A stretch of 64,000 nt of DNA from Myxococcaceae bacterium. Lineage in GTDB: Bacteria > Myxococcota > Myxococcia > Myxococcales > Myxococcaceae. The position numbers were made by a program, and so were the translations under genes. The notes under the pieces were generated by a model, which saw only the letters and a list, made by a program, of their open reading frames with translations, was not told where the DNA came from and made no database searches. The DNA lies in assembly GCA_017881265.1 (NCBI GenBank), contig JADGRA010000014.1:1-64000 (forward strand), read 5' to 3'. Positions 32,619 to 42,733 of this stretch are shown in pieces (position 1 is the first letter of the stretch; each line of letters starts with the position of its first letter).

Positions 32619-33672
32619 CACGCCACGCACCGTTGCCGTGCTCGGCTATGGCCACTTCGGCCAGGCTTTCGCACAGCTTTGTCGGGGAGCCGGCCTGGCG
32701 GTGCGCGCGCTCGACCCCGGCGTGCAAGTCCCAGAGGAGGTACGCGCGCTGTCGCTGGCCGAACTCCTCAGCGGAGCGCGGCTGGTCGTGGTGGCCGTTC
32801 CGCTGGAGATCTTCGATTCGGTGCTCATCAGCATCTCTTCGCACCTGGCGCCCTCTCAGGTGGTGGTGGACGTAGGCAGCGTCAAGCTCATGCCCAGCAA
32901 TTCGATGGCGCAGCACTTAGGCAGTGCCCAGCCGTGGGTGGCCACCCACCCTTTGTTTGGGCCGGCGAGTCTTGCGCGGGGCGAGCGGCCGTTGCGCGTG
33001 GTGGTGTGCCCCAACCCGGTGCACCCGCAGGCGGTCGCGGAGGTAGAGGAGTTCTTTCACGCCGTCGGGTGCGAGACGTTGCGCCTCAGCGCCGAAGCGC
33101 ATGACCAGGAGATGGCACTGACTCATGCCTTGGCCTTTTTTGTCGCCAAGGGAATGCTTGACGTCGGAGTCCCGTCGAATCCGTCGCATGCACCGCCATC
33201 CTTTCAAGGGATGGCGAAAAGCATCGAAGCCGTCCGCGTCGATGCGGGCCACCTCTTGCCGGCGCTCCACCGCTTCAACCCCTACGCAGCCACAGCCCGC
33301 CACGAGCTTCTCAGAGCGCTCCGGGCCATCGACTCGGCGTTGGATACTCCAAGCCCGGTGCTTCCGGCGGTCGAGGCAGCTTCTTTAGCGATTCCGGACC
33401 TCGGCGACTTGTCCCCGGCGTTGAAGGAGACCCGCGAGCTCCTCGACGAGCTGGACCAAGAGCTCGTGACCCTGCTCGCTCGCAGAGCCGTGCTCTCCAA
33501 GCGGGCTGGCAACAGCAAGGCCGCACTGGGAATTGCAGTGAAGGACCCTGGGCGCGAAGCCAAGGTCTTGGAAACTCGGCGACGGTGGGCGCAAGAGTTT
33601 GGGCTCGACCCTGACGCCGTCGACGACATCTTCCGGGCGATTTTGCACTTTTCGCGAGCAATTCAGGGCTGA
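32587..33672 (+). CDS. tyrA: Prephenate dehydrogenase-chorismate mutase fusion
   Basis: This 361-residue bifunctional protein starts at GTG 32587; GTG 32608 is an alternative. Residues about 1-270 form prephenate dehydrogenase, with the Rossmann motif VAVLGYGHFGQAFAQL, VDVGSVKL, THPLFGPAS and AHDQEMALTHALAFF. Residues about 278-361 form an AroQ chorismate mutase with the expected residues: Arg in KETREL, Arg in LLARRAVLSKRAG, Lys in NSKAAL, Arg-Glu in DPGREAKVLETRR and Gln in SRAIQG. E. coli TyrA has the opposite order, mutase first. It converts chorismate to 4-hydroxyphenylpyruvate. No ACT domain is present. Confidence 0.9.
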   Translation: MNGPKSPVSPSTPRTVAVLGYGHFGQAFAQLCRGAGLAVRALDPGVQVPEEVRALSLAELLSGARLVVVAVPLEIFDSVLISISSHLAPSQVVVDVGSVKLMPSNSMAQHLGSAQPWVATHPLFGPASLARGERPLRVVVCPNPVHPQAVAEVEEFFHAVGCETLRLSAEAHDQEMALTHALAFFVAKGMLDVGVPSNPSHAPPSFQGMAKSIEAVRVDAGHLLPALHRFNPYAATARHELLRALRAIDSALDTPSPVLPAVEAASLAIPDLGDLSPALKETRELLDELDQELVTLLARRAVLSKRAGNSKAALGIAVKDPGREAKVLETRRRWAQEFGLDPDAVDDIFRAILHFSRAIQG

Positions 33673-33802
33673 ACCGGCAGTCGGCACGTCCGCGGGGTTC
33701 CCAGTTTTTCGAGCCGCCCACCATCCCATTCCCCGCACGTCCAGCGGCCCCCCGCGCGATGCTGACAACTTCAGGGCTGTTGTAGCTGCCGAGGGCGTTC
33801 GC

Positions 33803-33830
33803 TTGACACGCAGCGGCATCGGCCCATACC
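33803..33830 (+). promoter_or_regulatory. Sigma-70-type promoter of the ilv-leu operon
   Basis: A perfect TTGACA (33803-33808) is followed after 16 bp by CATACC (33825-33830). The predicted start, about 33837, lies just before the leader-peptide ATG (33839). The leader RNA would be nearly leaderless and would contain the leader ORF and the terminator at 33988. Confidence 0.55.
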
Positions 33831-33838
33831 GTCACTGC

Positions 33839-33964
33839 ATGTCCGCGAAGTTTCATCTTCTGAGTGCGTCCGCCACTGACTGCGCGCGCTCGTCCGGACA
33901 CGCTCTGCTTCTCGGCATCGTCGGCCTCGTCCGCCTTACCGGCGGGTGCGGACCGCCGTTCTGA
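33839..33964 (+). CDS. Leader peptide of the branched-chain operon
   Basis: This 41-residue ORF begins MSAKFHLLSASATDCARSSG and contains HALLLGIVGLVRLTGG. In this block seven of nine consecutive residues are Leu, Ile or Val, the end products of the downstream pathway. It sits between a promoter and a strong terminator and is not homologous to an enzyme. The arrangement is that of ilv/leu leader peptides: starvation for branched-chain amino acids would stall the ribosome in the Leu/Ile/Val run and prevent the terminator from forming. The peptide itself probably has no other function. Confidence 0.7.
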   Translation: MSAKFHLLSASATDCARSSGHALLLGIVGLVRLTGGCGPPF

Positions 33965-33987
33965 CCGAAGAAGGATTCGGAAAGAGC

Positions 33988-34024
33988 AGCCCCCGCACCC
34001 GGAAAAACGGTGCGGGGGCTTTTT
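33988..34024 (+). terminator. Intrinsic terminator / attenuator before ilvB
   Basis: A perfect 12-bp GC-rich stem pairs 33988-33999 (AGCCCCCGCACC) with 34009-34020. It has a 9-base loop and is followed by TTTTT. It lies 24 bp after the leader-peptide stop and 32 bp before the ilvB start, so it must be bypassed to express the operon. Confidence 0.85.
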
Positions 34025-34055
34025 CATTTCTGGGGTCGACGTTGTGGAGGTCGTG

Positions 34056-35852
34056 ATGGCAGTGGCAACCAGCGAACTTGACCGGCAACCGCCGGTCGCA
34101 AGCGACGGCCGGAACAAACCCAGCGGGGGAGGAGTCCCCCGCGTCATGAAGAGCGGCGCTCAAATCATCTGGGAGGTGCTCGTCCAGGAGGGCGTGGAGG
34201 TTGTCTTTGGCTATCCGGGCGGCGCCATCATGCCCACGTACGACGCGCTCCCTGGGTATCCCATTCGCCACGTGCTGGTCCGGCACGAGCAAGGCTCGTC
34301 GCACATGGCCGATGGGTACGCGCGTGCGTCGGGCAGGGTCGGCGTGGCCATCGCGACCAGTGGACCCGGAGCAACGAACCTCGTGACCGGCATCGCGACC
34401 GCCATGCTGGATTCGACGCCAGTCGTCTTCATCACCGGCCAAGTGTCTTCCCCCCTCATCGGCAGCGACGCCTTCCAGGAAATCGACATCACCGGCATCA
34501 CGCTTCCAATCACCAAGCACAACTACCTCGTCACGAAGACGTCGGACATCGCACCGGCGTTGCGCGAGGCGTTCTTCATCGCGCGCTCGGGGCGACCGGG
34601 ACCGGTACTGGTCGACATCACGAAGGATGCCCAGCAGGGCCTCATCGAATACGCGCCCGACCGCTCGCCGATTCGTCTGCCCGGGTACCGGCCGGCGCAT
34701 CGCGTCGCGGCCTCGGACGTCGAGCGCGCGGCCGTTCTCATCAACGGCGCCGAACGTCCTGTCATCCTCTGCGGACACGGAGTGCTCGAGGCGGACGCGA
34801 CCGCATTACTCCGCGAGCTGGCGACCCGGACTGGCATTCCAGTGGCGAGCACGCTCTTGGGCCTCGGCGCCTTCCCGGCGACCCACCCCCTCAGCCTCGG
34901 CATGATGGGGATGCACGGAGAGGCGTGGGTGAACAAGTCGATTCAGGAGGCAGACCTCCTGCTCGCGCTTGGGATGCGCTTCGACGACCGTGTCACCGGC
35001 CGCCTTCAAACCTATGCGCTCAAGGCGAAGAAAATACACGTCGAGATCGACCCTTCCGAGGTGAACAAGAACGTCAAGGTCGACGTTCCCATCGTCGGCG
35101 ACCTGAAGGACGCGCTGACTCGGCTCGTTCCTGCAGTGAGGCAGCGTGAGCGCCGCCCGTGGCTCGAGCGCATTGCCGCGTTGAAGGGCGACTCCGCGGT
35201 CCGTGACGTGCAAGCCATCCCGTCCGATGGGCGGTTGCTTGCCCCGCACGTCATTCACGACCTCTGGCGTCTCACCGAAGGTCGCGCCCTCGTGGTCACC
35301 GACGTTGGCCAGCACCAGATGTGGGAGGCCCAGTATTACAAGCACGACCACCCGCGTCGTCTCATCACCTCTGGCGGCCTCGGCACGATGGGCTTCGCAC
35401 TGCCCGCCGCCATCGGGGCGCGCTTTGCCTGCCCGGCGGACGACGTGTGGGTCGTCGTCGGCGATGGGGGCTTTCAGATGACCAGTTGCGAGCTGACGAC
35501 GCTCGCGCAGGAAGGGCTGAAGGTCAACGTGGCCATCATCAACAACGGCTACCTCGGCATGGTCCGGCAGTGGCAGCAGTTCTTCTACGGCGGCCGCTAT
35601 GTTGCGACGCCTCTGAAGAGTCCCGACTTCGTCAAGCTCGCCGAAGCGCACGGGCTGGTTGGTCTCCGCGTCGAGAAACGCGAGGACATTCCGGCTGCGG
35701 TTTCACGGGCGCGCTCGGAGACCGGCAGCGTGGTCATCGACTTCCGAGTGGAACAGGAGGACTCGGTTTACCCGATGGTCCCAGCGAACTGTGACCTGCA
35801 CGACATGATCCGACGTCCCTCACCCATCGTGGAGACGTCCGATGAGCCTTGA
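34056..35852 (+). CDS. ilvB: Acetolactate synthase, large subunit
   Basis: This 598-residue protein starts at ATG 34056 with TGGAGG upstream. The ThDP-enzyme features are clear: VVFGYPGGAIMPTYDAL, the catalytic Glu in HVLVRHEQGSSHMADGYA, ATSGPGATNLVTGIATAM, the FAD-type middle domain, and the ThDP/Mg motif GDGGFQMTSCELTT ending in INNGYLGMVRQW. It makes acetolactate or acetohydroxybutyrate from pyruvate, the first common step to Val, Leu and Ile. It is the first structural gene after the attenuator; the small-subunit gene overlaps by 11 bp. Confidence 0.95.
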   Translation: MAVATSELDRQPPVASDGRNKPSGGGVPRVMKSGAQIIWEVLVQEGVEVVFGYPGGAIMPTYDALPGYPIRHVLVRHEQGSSHMADGYARASGRVGVAIATSGPGATNLVTGIATAMLDSTPVVFITGQVSSPLIGSDAFQEIDITGITLPITKHNYLVTKTSDIAPALREAFFIARSGRPGPVLVDITKDAQQGLIEYAPDRSPIRLPGYRPAHRVAASDVERAAVLINGAERPVILCGHGVLEADATALLRELATRTGIPVASTLLGLGAFPATHPLSLGMMGMHGEAWVNKSIQEADLLLALGMRFDDRVTGRLQTYALKAKKIHVEIDPSEVNKNVKVDVPIVGDLKDALTRLVPAVRQRERRPWLERIAALKGDSAVRDVQAIPSDGRLLAPHVIHDLWRLTEGRALVVTDVGQHQMWEAQYYKHDHPRRLITSGGLGTMGFALPAAIGARFACPADDVWVVVGDGGFQMTSCELTTLAQEGLKVNVAIINNGYLGMVRQWQQFFYGGRYVATPLKSPDFVKLAEAHGLVGLRVEKREDIPAAVSRARSETGSVVIDFRVEQEDSVYPMVPANCDLHDMIRRPSPIVETSDEP

Positions 35853-36393
35853 CCCTTCCCAACGCAGTTTCATCGCCTACCTCGAGGACCAGCCAGGCGT
35901 CCTCGCCCGTGTGGTCGCCCTCTTTCGGAGGCGCGCCTACAACATCGAGTCGCTGCTCGTCGGTCGCTCCGAGCGGCCCGGGATCTCCCGCTTGACCATT
36001 GTGGTTCGGGCCGATGACGACACGGCGCGCCGCCTCGAGGCCAACCTCTACAAACTCGTCAACGTCCTCTACGTCGAGGACGTGAGCCGGGCGCCGAGCG
36101 TGGACCGGGAATGGCTGGTCGTGAAGGTCGCAACCGGACCCGACCGACGGACCGAACTGCTCCAGCTCTGCGAGGCGTTCAATGCCCGCATCGTGGACGT
36201 GAGCTCGGCCTCGATCATCCTCGAGATGACCGGTCCCACCGACAAAGTCGACGGCCTGCTCGAAACGGTGCGGCCATTCGGGGTCGTCGAGATGGTGCGC
36301 ACCGGAATGATTGCCATGACGCGTGGCGAGTCTGCGCACCAAGGGCTGCACTTCTCTCGAGAGGCGCCGTCGGAAGACGAGCGGGCGGCATAG
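35842..36393 (+). CDS. ilvN: Acetolactate synthase, small regulatory subunit
   Basis: This 183-residue protein starts at ATG 35842, inside the ilvB end. The ACT domain is at the N-terminus (FIAYLEDQPGVLARVVALFR, then RRAYNIESLLVGRSE). A second ACT-like C-terminal domain follows (LEMTGPTDKVDGLLETVRPF, MVRTGMIAMTRG). The subunit activates IlvB and gives valine feedback inhibition in the family. Length is normal for the IlvH/IlvN type. leuA follows after 52 bp. Confidence 0.94.
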   Translation: MSLDPSQRSFIAYLEDQPGVLARVVALFRRRAYNIESLLVGRSERPGISRLTIVVRADDDTARRLEANLYKLVNVLYVEDVSRAPSVDREWLVVKVATGPDRRTELLQLCEAFNARIVDVSSASIILEMTGPTDKVDGLLETVRPFGVVEMVRTGMIAMTRGESAHQGLHFSREAPSEDERAA

Positions 36394-36445
36394 GCACTGA
36401 AAACCTACGGCTCCTTCAATGGGAGCGGCATCCACTGAGGACACC

Positions 36446-38014
36446 ATGACGATTGACGGACACGACCGAGTGACAATCTTCGACACGACGCTGCGCGACG
36501 GCGAGCAGGCGCCTGGGGCAAGCATGAACCTTGCCCAGAAGCTTCAGGTGGCCCGCGCCCTCAGAGATCTTGGCGTCGACGTGATTGAGCTCGGCTTTCC
36601 CATCGCCTCGCCCGGCGACTTCGAGTCGGTGCAAACGATTGCGCGCCAGGTCGAAGGACCGGTGATGGCCGGGCTGGCCAGGTGCGGAAAGGAAGACATT
36701 GACCGGGCTTGGGAGGCGCTGCGAGACGCGGCCCGCAAACGGCTGCATGTCTTTCTCGCGACCAGCCCGATTCACCGCGAGCACAAGCTCAAGATGACCA
36801 GGGCGCAGATCCTTGAACGTGCCGTCGCCGGCGTCTCGCGGGCACGCGGATACTGCGACGACGTCGAGTTCTCGGCTGAGGATGCCGCGCGGACCGAGGT
36901 CGATTACCTCGCAGAGGTGGTCGAACGTGTCATCGAGGCGGGGGCCACCACCGTGAACATCCCCGACACGGTTGGCTACGCCATGCCGGCGCAGTTCGCC
37001 GCGACGATTGCCCACCTCAAGCGCAACGTCCGTGGCATCGACAAGGCGGTCATCTCCGTCCACTGCCACAACGACCTCGGCCTCGCCGTCGCGAACTCCT
37101 TGGCCGCGCTGCAGGCGGGTGCGCGCCAAGTCGAGTGCACCATCAACGGCATCGGTGAGCGGGCTGGTAACTGCTCGCTCGAGGAAGTCGTGATGGCCAT
37201 CCGCACTCGCGCCGACTACCTGCGCTTGCGGACTGGCATCGAGACCAAACATCTGTACGCCACCAGCCGCGTGGTCGCCAATGCCACCGGATTTCATGTG
37301 CAGCGCAACAAGGCCATCGTGGGGCAGAACGCCTTCGCCCATGAGTCCGGCATCCATCAGCACGGAATGATGTCTCACGCGGAGACGTACGAGATCATGC
37401 GACCCGAAGACGTTGGTATTCACGCAACCAACCTCGTTCTCGGTAAGCACAGCGGGCGCCACCTTCTTCAGCGCCGGCTCGGTGAGCTTGGCTATCACCT
37501 GGACAGCGCTGACCTCGACCGAGTGTTCGAGCAGTTCAAGGTCCTCGCCGACAAGAAGAAGGAGGTCTACGACGGAGACCTCGAGGCATTGATGCTCGGG
37601 CTGTTTCAGGATGCCGCCCACGGTGCGTGGCACCTGGTCAGCTTGTCGGCCGCTTCGGGGACCCCGCCAAGCGCGGCAGTGTGCCTCGAGCACCGCGACG
37701 GACGGCGCCTAACCGACGCCGCAACCGGCAACGGACCCATCGACGCAGTCTTCAACGCGATCGAGCGCATCACCGGGATTAACGCAAAGCTTTCCGATTA
37801 CCAGGTGAGCAGCGCCACCGCAGGCGAGGACGCACAGGGCGAGGTCCTCGTGGAAGTGGAACATGCGGGCAAGCGCTACCGGGGGCGCGGCGTGAGCACC
37901 GACATCATCGAGGGCAGCGCGTACGCGTATCTCGAAGTGCTCAATCGCATCGCCACCCGGCGGCTCTTGACGGTCGTCCCGATGGAAGCAGAGGCGCTCT
38001 GTGGCGCCATCTAG
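36446..38014 (+). CDS. leuA: 2-isopropylmalate synthase
   Basis: This 522-residue protein starts at ATG 36446, which has GAGGA upstream; a start 27 bp earlier is possible. The HMGL-like barrel shows [16 protein letters not shown] with the metal-binding Asp, and [20 protein letters not shown] with the two His. A C-terminal LeuA regulatory domain (about 385-522) is present and should give leucine feedback inhibition. It condenses acetyl-CoA and 2-oxoisovalerate. Sequence alone does not exclude citramalate synthase, but the length and context favour leuA. leuC overlaps by 14 bp. Confidence 0.93.
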   Translation: MTIDGHDRVTIFDTTLRDGEQAPGASMNLAQKLQVARALRDLGVDVIELGFPIASPGDFESVQTIARQVEGPVMAGLARCGKEDIDRAWEALRDAARKRLHVFLATSPIHREHKLKMTRAQILERAVAGVSRARGYCDDVEFSAEDAARTEVDYLAEVVERVIEAGATTVNIPDTVGYAMPAQFAATIAHLKRNVRGIDKAVISVHCHNDLGLAVANSLAALQAGARQVECTINGIGERAGNCSLEEVVMAIRTRADYLRLRTGIETKHLYATSRVVANATGFHVQRNKAIVGQNAFAHESGIHQHGMMSHAETYEIMRPEDVGIHATNLVLGKHSGRHLLQRRLGELGYHLDSADLDRVFEQFKVLADKKKEVYDGDLEALMLGLFQDAAHGAWHLVSLSAASGTPPSAAVCLEHRDGRRLTDAATGNGPIDAVFNAIERITGINAKLSDYQVSSATAGEDAQGEVLVEVEHAGKRYRGRGVSTDIIEGSAYAYLEVLNRIATRRLLTVVPMEAEALCGAI

Positions 38015-39404
38015 TCAAGCGGCACCGCTCACGCTCTTCGAGAAACTCTGGCGTTCGCACCTGGTGCGACCGGAGACGGCGGACACGCCGGCGGTCCTCT
38101 ACGTCGACCTCCACCTCGTTCACGAGGTGACCAGCCCCCAGGCGTTCGACGTGCTGCGCGGCCAGCGACTGCAGGTCCGGCGTCCAGACCGAACCATCGC
38201 CACCATGGACCATTCCACGCCGACCACGCCGCGGCAGAATGGGCGCTTCATCATCACAGACGCGCAGTGTGCGGCTCAGCTCTCACAGCTCGAGACCAAC
38301 TGCGCAGAATTTGGCATCGAACTGCATCCCCTCGGGGACGATGCCCAAGGCATCGTTCATGTGATTGGCCCAGAGCTCGGCCTAACCCAGCCGGGAACCA
38401 CCATCGTTTGCGGCGATTCCCACACGGCCACCCATGGCGCATTCGGGGCGCTCGCCTTCGGAGTCGGCACGACGGAAGTGGGCCACGTCCTCGCTACCCA
38501 ATGCCTGCTGCAGCGGCGCGCGAAGACGCTCGAGGTCCGCGTCGACGGTCGACTCGGGTCGGGCGTCACGCCCAAGGACGTCATCCTCGCAGTCATCGCG
38601 AAACTCGGCGTCGGGGGCGGGGCTGGCCACATTCTGGAATACACGGGCACGGCCATCTGCTCCTTGTCGATGGAAGGACGCATGACGGTCTGCAACATGT
38701 CCATCGAGGCCGGGGCGCGCGCGGGCCTGATTGCGCCCGACGACACCACCTTCAACTACCTCGCCAGCCGGCCACGGGCGCCGAAGCGCCAAGCTTGGGA
38801 CCGCGCAGTCTCCGCTTGGCGGCGGCTCCCCACCGACGACGGTGCAACGTACGACAGCGCGCTCGCGGTCGATGGGACCGCGCTCGAACCGATGATTACC
38901 TGGGGAACGAACCCCGGAATGGCCATCCCCATTCGTGCACCGGTGCCCGGGACGGCGGACCCGGCGGCGCTGCGCTACATGCAGCTGGAGGCCGGAAAGC
39001 CGGTTCTTGGGCGCGCAGTCGACGTCGTCTTCATTGGCAGCTGCACGAACGGCCGCCTGAGTGACCTGCAGGCTGCTGCGGCGGTGCTGCGGGGCCGGCG
39101 GGTGGCCACCAGCGTTCGAACGCTTGTCGTCCCCGGCTCCCAGGCCGTGAAGCGTGCGGCCGAAGCGGAGGGGTTGGACCGGGTCTTCCGGGAGGCCGGC
39201 GCCGAGTGGCGCGAGCCCGGTTGTTCGATGTGCATCGCAATGAACGGCGACACACTGAGGCCCGGTCAATACGCCGTCAGCACGAGCAATCGCAATTTCG
39301 AGGGCCGCCAGGGGCCCGGTGGGCGCACGTTTCTGGCCAGCCCGTTCACCGCCGCCGCGGCCGCGGTGCGCGGGTTCATCGTCGATCCGCGGGAGATGCT
39401 GTGA
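38001..39404 (+). CDS. leuC: 3-isopropylmalate dehydratase, large subunit
   Basis: This 467-residue protein starts at GTG 38001. Aconitase-family motifs: [49 protein letters not shown] and [12 protein letters not shown]. The three Cys of the 4Fe-4S cluster are in these last two and in the SCTNGR box. With LeuD it isomerises 2- to 3-isopropylmalate. The stop overlaps the leuD start by one base (TGATG). Confidence 0.94.
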   Translation: MAPSSQAAPLTLFEKLWRSHLVRPETADTPAVLYVDLHLVHEVTSPQAFDVLRGQRLQVRRPDRTIATMDHSTPTTPRQNGRFIITDAQCAAQLSQLETNCAEFGIELHPLGDDAQGIVHVIGPELGLTQPGTTIVCGDSHTATHGAFGALAFGVGTTEVGHVLATQCLLQRRAKTLEVRVDGRLGSGVTPKDVILAVIAKLGVGGGAGHILEYTGTAICSLSMEGRMTVCNMSIEAGARAGLIAPDDTTFNYLASRPRAPKRQAWDRAVSAWRRLPTDDGATYDSALAVDGTALEPMITWGTNPGMAIPIRAPVPGTADPAALRYMQLEAGKPVLGRAVDVVFIGSCTNGRLSDLQAAAAVLRGRRVATSVRTLVVPGSQAVKRAAEAEGLDRVFREAGAEWREPGCSMCIAMNGDTLRPGQYAVSTSNRNFEGRQGPGGRTFLASPFTAAAAAVRGFIVDPREML

Positions 39405-39973
39405 TGGAACCCTTCCTCAAGCTGACGTCGCGAACGGTGGTCCTCCCGGCAGCGAACATCGACACCGACCAAATCATCCCCGCGAGGTTCCTCAAGACCA
39501 CCGACAAGCTCGGCCTCGGCAAACACGCATTCGCCGGCTGGCGCTACGACGAGGGGGGGCGACCACGTTCGGAATTCCCGCTCAACGCGTCCGAGACGGC
39601 CGGCGCGAGGGTGCTCGTCGCAGGTGAAAACTTTGGCTGTGGCAGCTCGCGCGAGCACGCGCCATGGGCTCTCGTTGACTGGGGCTTTCGCGCTGTCGTG
39701 AGCGTGGCGATCGCAGACATCTTTCGGGCCAACGCGCTGAAGAATGGCTTGTTGCCGGTGGTGGTGGACAGCGCGATGCACCGGCGCCTTCTTGCCGGCC
39801 CGACGACAGTGACCATCGACCTCGAATCGCAGACCCTCACGGCGTATGGCGAGAGCGTTCCGTTCGCCGTCGACCCATTCGCGCGACGCTGCCTCATCGA
39901 CGGCGTAGACGAGCTGGGCTTTCTCCTCGGCCAGGCAGACGCGATTGCCCGATTCGAGCAGGAGCAGACGTGA
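39404..39973 (+). CDS. leuD: 3-isopropylmalate dehydratase, small subunit
   Basis: This 189-residue protein starts at ATG 39404. The family motifs are [17 protein letters not shown] and [20 protein letters not shown], with [15 protein letters not shown] following. It forms the swivel domain partner of LeuC. Its size is normal. The next gene, leuB, starts at GTG 39970 within its stop (GTGA). Confidence 0.95.
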   Translation: MEPFLKLTSRTVVLPAANIDTDQIIPARFLKTTDKLGLGKHAFAGWRYDEGGRPRSEFPLNASETAGARVLVAGENFGCGSSREHAPWALVDWGFRAVVSVAIADIFRANALKNGLLPVVVDSAMHRRLLAGPTTVTIDLESQTLTAYGESVPFAVDPFARRCLIDGVDELGFLLGQADAIARFEQEQT

Positions 39974-41031
39974 AGGCCTCGATTGCGGTCCTCGCTGGCG
40001 ACGGCATCGGTCCCGAGGTGCTTGCGCAGGCAACTCGCGTCCTCGCCGCGGTAGCCGCGCGCTTCGGGCATGACTTCGCGCTGCATGATGCCCTGATCGG
40101 TGGCATCGCCATCGGCAAGACTGGTGCGCCGCTGCCAGACGAGACGCAGGCGCTGTGCCGCGAGGCCGATGCCGTGCTGCTCGGCGCTGTCGGGGGCCCC
40201 AAGTGGGAGCCCCCCGCGAAGGTCCGTCCCGAGCAAGGGCTGCTTGCGCTCCGCAAGGGCCTTGGCCTCTACGCGAATCTGCGCCCAGTGAGGCTCTTCC
40301 CCCAGCTCGTCGCTGCGTCGCCCTTGAAGCCGGAGGTACTCGACGGGGTGGACCTCCTCGTCGTCCGTGAATTGACTGGGGGCATCTACTTCGGGGCCAA
40401 GCGACGCGAGGCTGACCGAGCCGTGGATGAGTGCGTGTACACCACCGCCGAGGTCGAGCGCGTCGTCCGGATGGCGGCGCGCCTCGCCGGTGAGCGTCGC
40501 GGACGGCTGACCTCCGTGGACAAGGCCAATGTCCTGGAGACGAGCCGGCTGTGGCGCGAGGTCGCAACGCGGGTCGTGAATGAGGAGTTTCCCCAGGTGC
40601 GTCTCGACCACCAGCTGGTCGATTCATGCGCGATGCAGCTGGTTCGCAAGCCGTCGCGGTTCGACGTCATCGTGACGGAAAACATGTTCGGTGACATCCT
40701 GACCGATGAGGCCTCCGTGCTGGGCGGAACGCTCGGGATGCTACCGTCGGCCTCGCTTGGCGAGGGACCCCGCGGCTTGTACGAGCCGATTCACGGTTCA
40801 GCGCCGGACATCGCCGGCCGGGGCGTCGCCAATCCCTATGGCGCCATCCTCAGCGTGGCCATGCTCTTGCGGCATTCGCTGTCGCTCGAGACCGAAGCGG
40901 CCGCCGTGGAGAGCGCCGTTGGCTCCGCGCTGGACCACGGGGCGCTCACGGAGGATCTAGCCAAGCGTGCCGTCTCCACCAGAGAGGTCGGGGACGCCGT
41001 GGTTCGCGCGCTCCTCGAGGAAAGACAGTAA
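39970..41031 (+). CDS. leuB: 3-isopropylmalate dehydrogenase
   Basis: This 353-residue protein starts at GTG 39970. Motifs of the isocitrate/isopropylmalate dehydrogenase family: [34 protein letters not shown] (substrate Arg residues), [46 protein letters not shown] and the NAD-binding [20 protein letters not shown]. It oxidises and decarboxylates 3-isopropylmalate to the leucine precursor 4-methyl-2-oxopentanoate. It overlaps leuD by 4 bp and ilvD by 1 bp. Confidence 0.95.
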   Translation: MKASIAVLAGDGIGPEVLAQATRVLAAVAARFGHDFALHDALIGGIAIGKTGAPLPDETQALCREADAVLLGAVGGPKWEPPAKVRPEQGLLALRKGLGLYANLRPVRLFPQLVAASPLKPEVLDGVDLLVVRELTGGIYFGAKRREADRAVDECVYTTAEVERVVRMAARLAGERRGRLTSVDKANVLETSRLWREVATRVVNEEFPQVRLDHQLVDSCAMQLVRKPSRFDVIVTENMFGDILTDEASVLGGTLGMLPSASLGEGPRGLYEPIHGSAPDIAGRGVANPYGAILSVAMLLRHSLSLETEAAAVESAVGSALDHGALTEDLAKRAVSTREVGDAVVRALLEERQ

Positions 41032-42722
41032 TGGCGCACGACCCCCGCGAGAACAGTCGAGCCATCACGGAGGGCTTCGAACGTGCGCCAGCCCGAGCGA
41101 TGCTGAAGGCCATCGGCTTCAAGAGCGAGGACCTCAAGAAGCCCATTGTCGGAGTCGCCAACACGTGGACGGAGACGATGCCCTGCAACTACGGCCTCCG
41201 GCGTCTCGCCGAGCGCGTGAAAGAAGGCATCCGAGCGGCCGGTGCGACGCCGATGGAGTTCAACACCATCGCCATCAGTGACGGCGTCACAATGGGGACT
41301 GAAGGAATGAAGGCCTCGCTGGTGAGCCGCGAGGTGATTGCTGACTCCATCGAGCTCGTCGCCCGCGGCCACATGTTCGACGCAGTCGTCGCGCTGGTTG
41401 GCTGCGACAAGACGCTTCCGGGCGCTGCGATGGCGCTTCTCCGGCTGAACCTTCCATCCCTGCTGCTCTATGGGGGCTCGATCGCCCCGGGCCGGTTCGA
41501 GGGCCGGGATGTCACCATCCTCGACGTGTTTGAAGCTGTCGGCGCGCACGCGGCTGGCAGACTGACGCTCGAGCGTCTGCAGGCGTTGGAGGACGTCGCC
41601 TGCCCCGGCGCGGGCGCGTGCGGGGGCCAGTACACGGCCAATACCATGGCGCTGGCGCTCGAGGTCCTCGGCCTTGGGCCGGTTGGCTACGCGACGATTC
41701 CCGCTGTGGACCCGCGTAAGGACGAGGCGACGAGAACGGCTGGCGAGCTGGTGGTCCGCCTGCTCGAGCGAAACCAGCGCCCACGAGACATCGTTGCACG
41801 CAATTCGTTCGACAACGCCATCGCCGCTGTCGCAGGGACCGGTGGCTCAACGAACGCCGTGCTGCACCTGCTCTCCATCGCGCATGAAGCCGGCATTCGC
41901 CTTGAGCTCGCTGACTTCGATCGCATCAGTCGGCGGACGCCACTTCTCGCCGACTTGAAACCGGGCGGGCGCTTCGTCGCGGTTGATCTCGATCGCGCCG
42001 GCGGTGTTCCCCTCGTCGCGCGGCGGCTTCTGGATGCTGGCGCGCTCGATGGCACAGCGCGGACCGCGGACGGTGCGACCTGGGCCGAGCACGTCGCAGC
42101 AGCCCGTGAGACTCCAGGGCAGGCGGTGGTCCGACCACTCGACAACCCCGTCAGCGCCTCCGGCGGACTCGTCATTCTCCGGGGAAACCTCGCACCCGAG
42201 GGGGCCGTGCTGAAAATGTCGGGCCATGAGCGGCCCCTGCACCGTGGTCCAGCACGCGTCTTCGACCGCGAGGAGGACGCGTTCGCGGCCGTGAAAGCCA
42301 ATCGCATTGTCGCGGGTGACGTCGTGGTGATTCGCTACGAAGGGCCTCGCGGCGGTCCCGGCATGCGCGAGATGCTCGGCGTCACGTCGGCGCTCGTTGG
42401 CCAGGGCCTGGGAACCTCCGTCGCGCTCCTCACGGACGGCCGCTTCAGCGGCGCAACGCGCGGCCTGATGGTTGGGCACGTCGCCCCGGAAGCTTTCGTG
42501 GGCGGTCCCATCGCCGCTCTGCGCGACGGTGACGAAGTCACCTTCGACGTCGAAGCGCGCCGCCTCGACGTGACGCTGTCGCCAGCGGAACTCGCAGGAC
42601 GACTCGCTGCCTGGACGCCGCCGGAGCCTCACTATGGCGGCGGCGTCTTCGCCAAGTACGCCTCCCTCGTCTCCTCAGCGTCTCAGGGCGCGGTCACCTC
42701 CCCCGCAGTCATCCCCAAGTAA
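41031..42722 (+). CDS. ilvD: Dihydroxyacid dehydratase
   Basis: This 563-residue protein starts at ATG 41031. It carries the IlvD/Edd cluster ligands: Cys in [14 protein letters not shown], in [17 protein letters not shown] and in [20 protein letters not shown]. The C-terminal [20 protein letters not shown] and [12 protein letters not shown] are also typical. The enzyme dehydrates dihydroxyisovalerate and dihydroxymethylvalerate using a 2Fe-2S or 4Fe-4S cluster. It lies 11 bp before ilvC in the operon. Confidence 0.94.
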   Translation: MAHDPRENSRAITEGFERAPARAMLKAIGFKSEDLKKPIVGVANTWTETMPCNYGLRRLAERVKEGIRAAGATPMEFNTIAISDGVTMGTEGMKASLVSREVIADSIELVARGHMFDAVVALVGCDKTLPGAAMALLRLNLPSLLLYGGSIAPGRFEGRDVTILDVFEAVGAHAAGRLTLERLQALEDVACPGAGACGGQYTANTMALALEVLGLGPVGYATIPAVDPRKDEATRTAGELVVRLLERNQRPRDIVARNSFDNAIAAVAGTGGSTNAVLHLLSIAHEAGIRLELADFDRISRRTPLLADLKPGGRFVAVDLDRAGGVPLVARRLLDAGALDGTARTADGATWAEHVAAARETPGQAVVRPLDNPVSASGGLVILRGNLAPEGAVLKMSGHERPLHRGPARVFDREEDAFAAVKANRIVAGDVVVIRYEGPRGGPGMREMLGVTSALVGQGLGTSVALLTDGRFSGATRGLMVGHVAPEAFVGGPIAALRDGDEVTFDVEARRLDVTLSPAELAGRLAAWTPPEPHYGGGVFAKYASLVSSASQGAVTSPAVIPK

Positions 42723-42733
42723 GGAATCAAGTC

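Noticed and set aside
39266-40627. 453-codon open frame antisense to leuC, leuD and leuB
   Set aside because: It is Arg/Pro-rich and opposite strongly supported enzymes; a GC-driven shadow.
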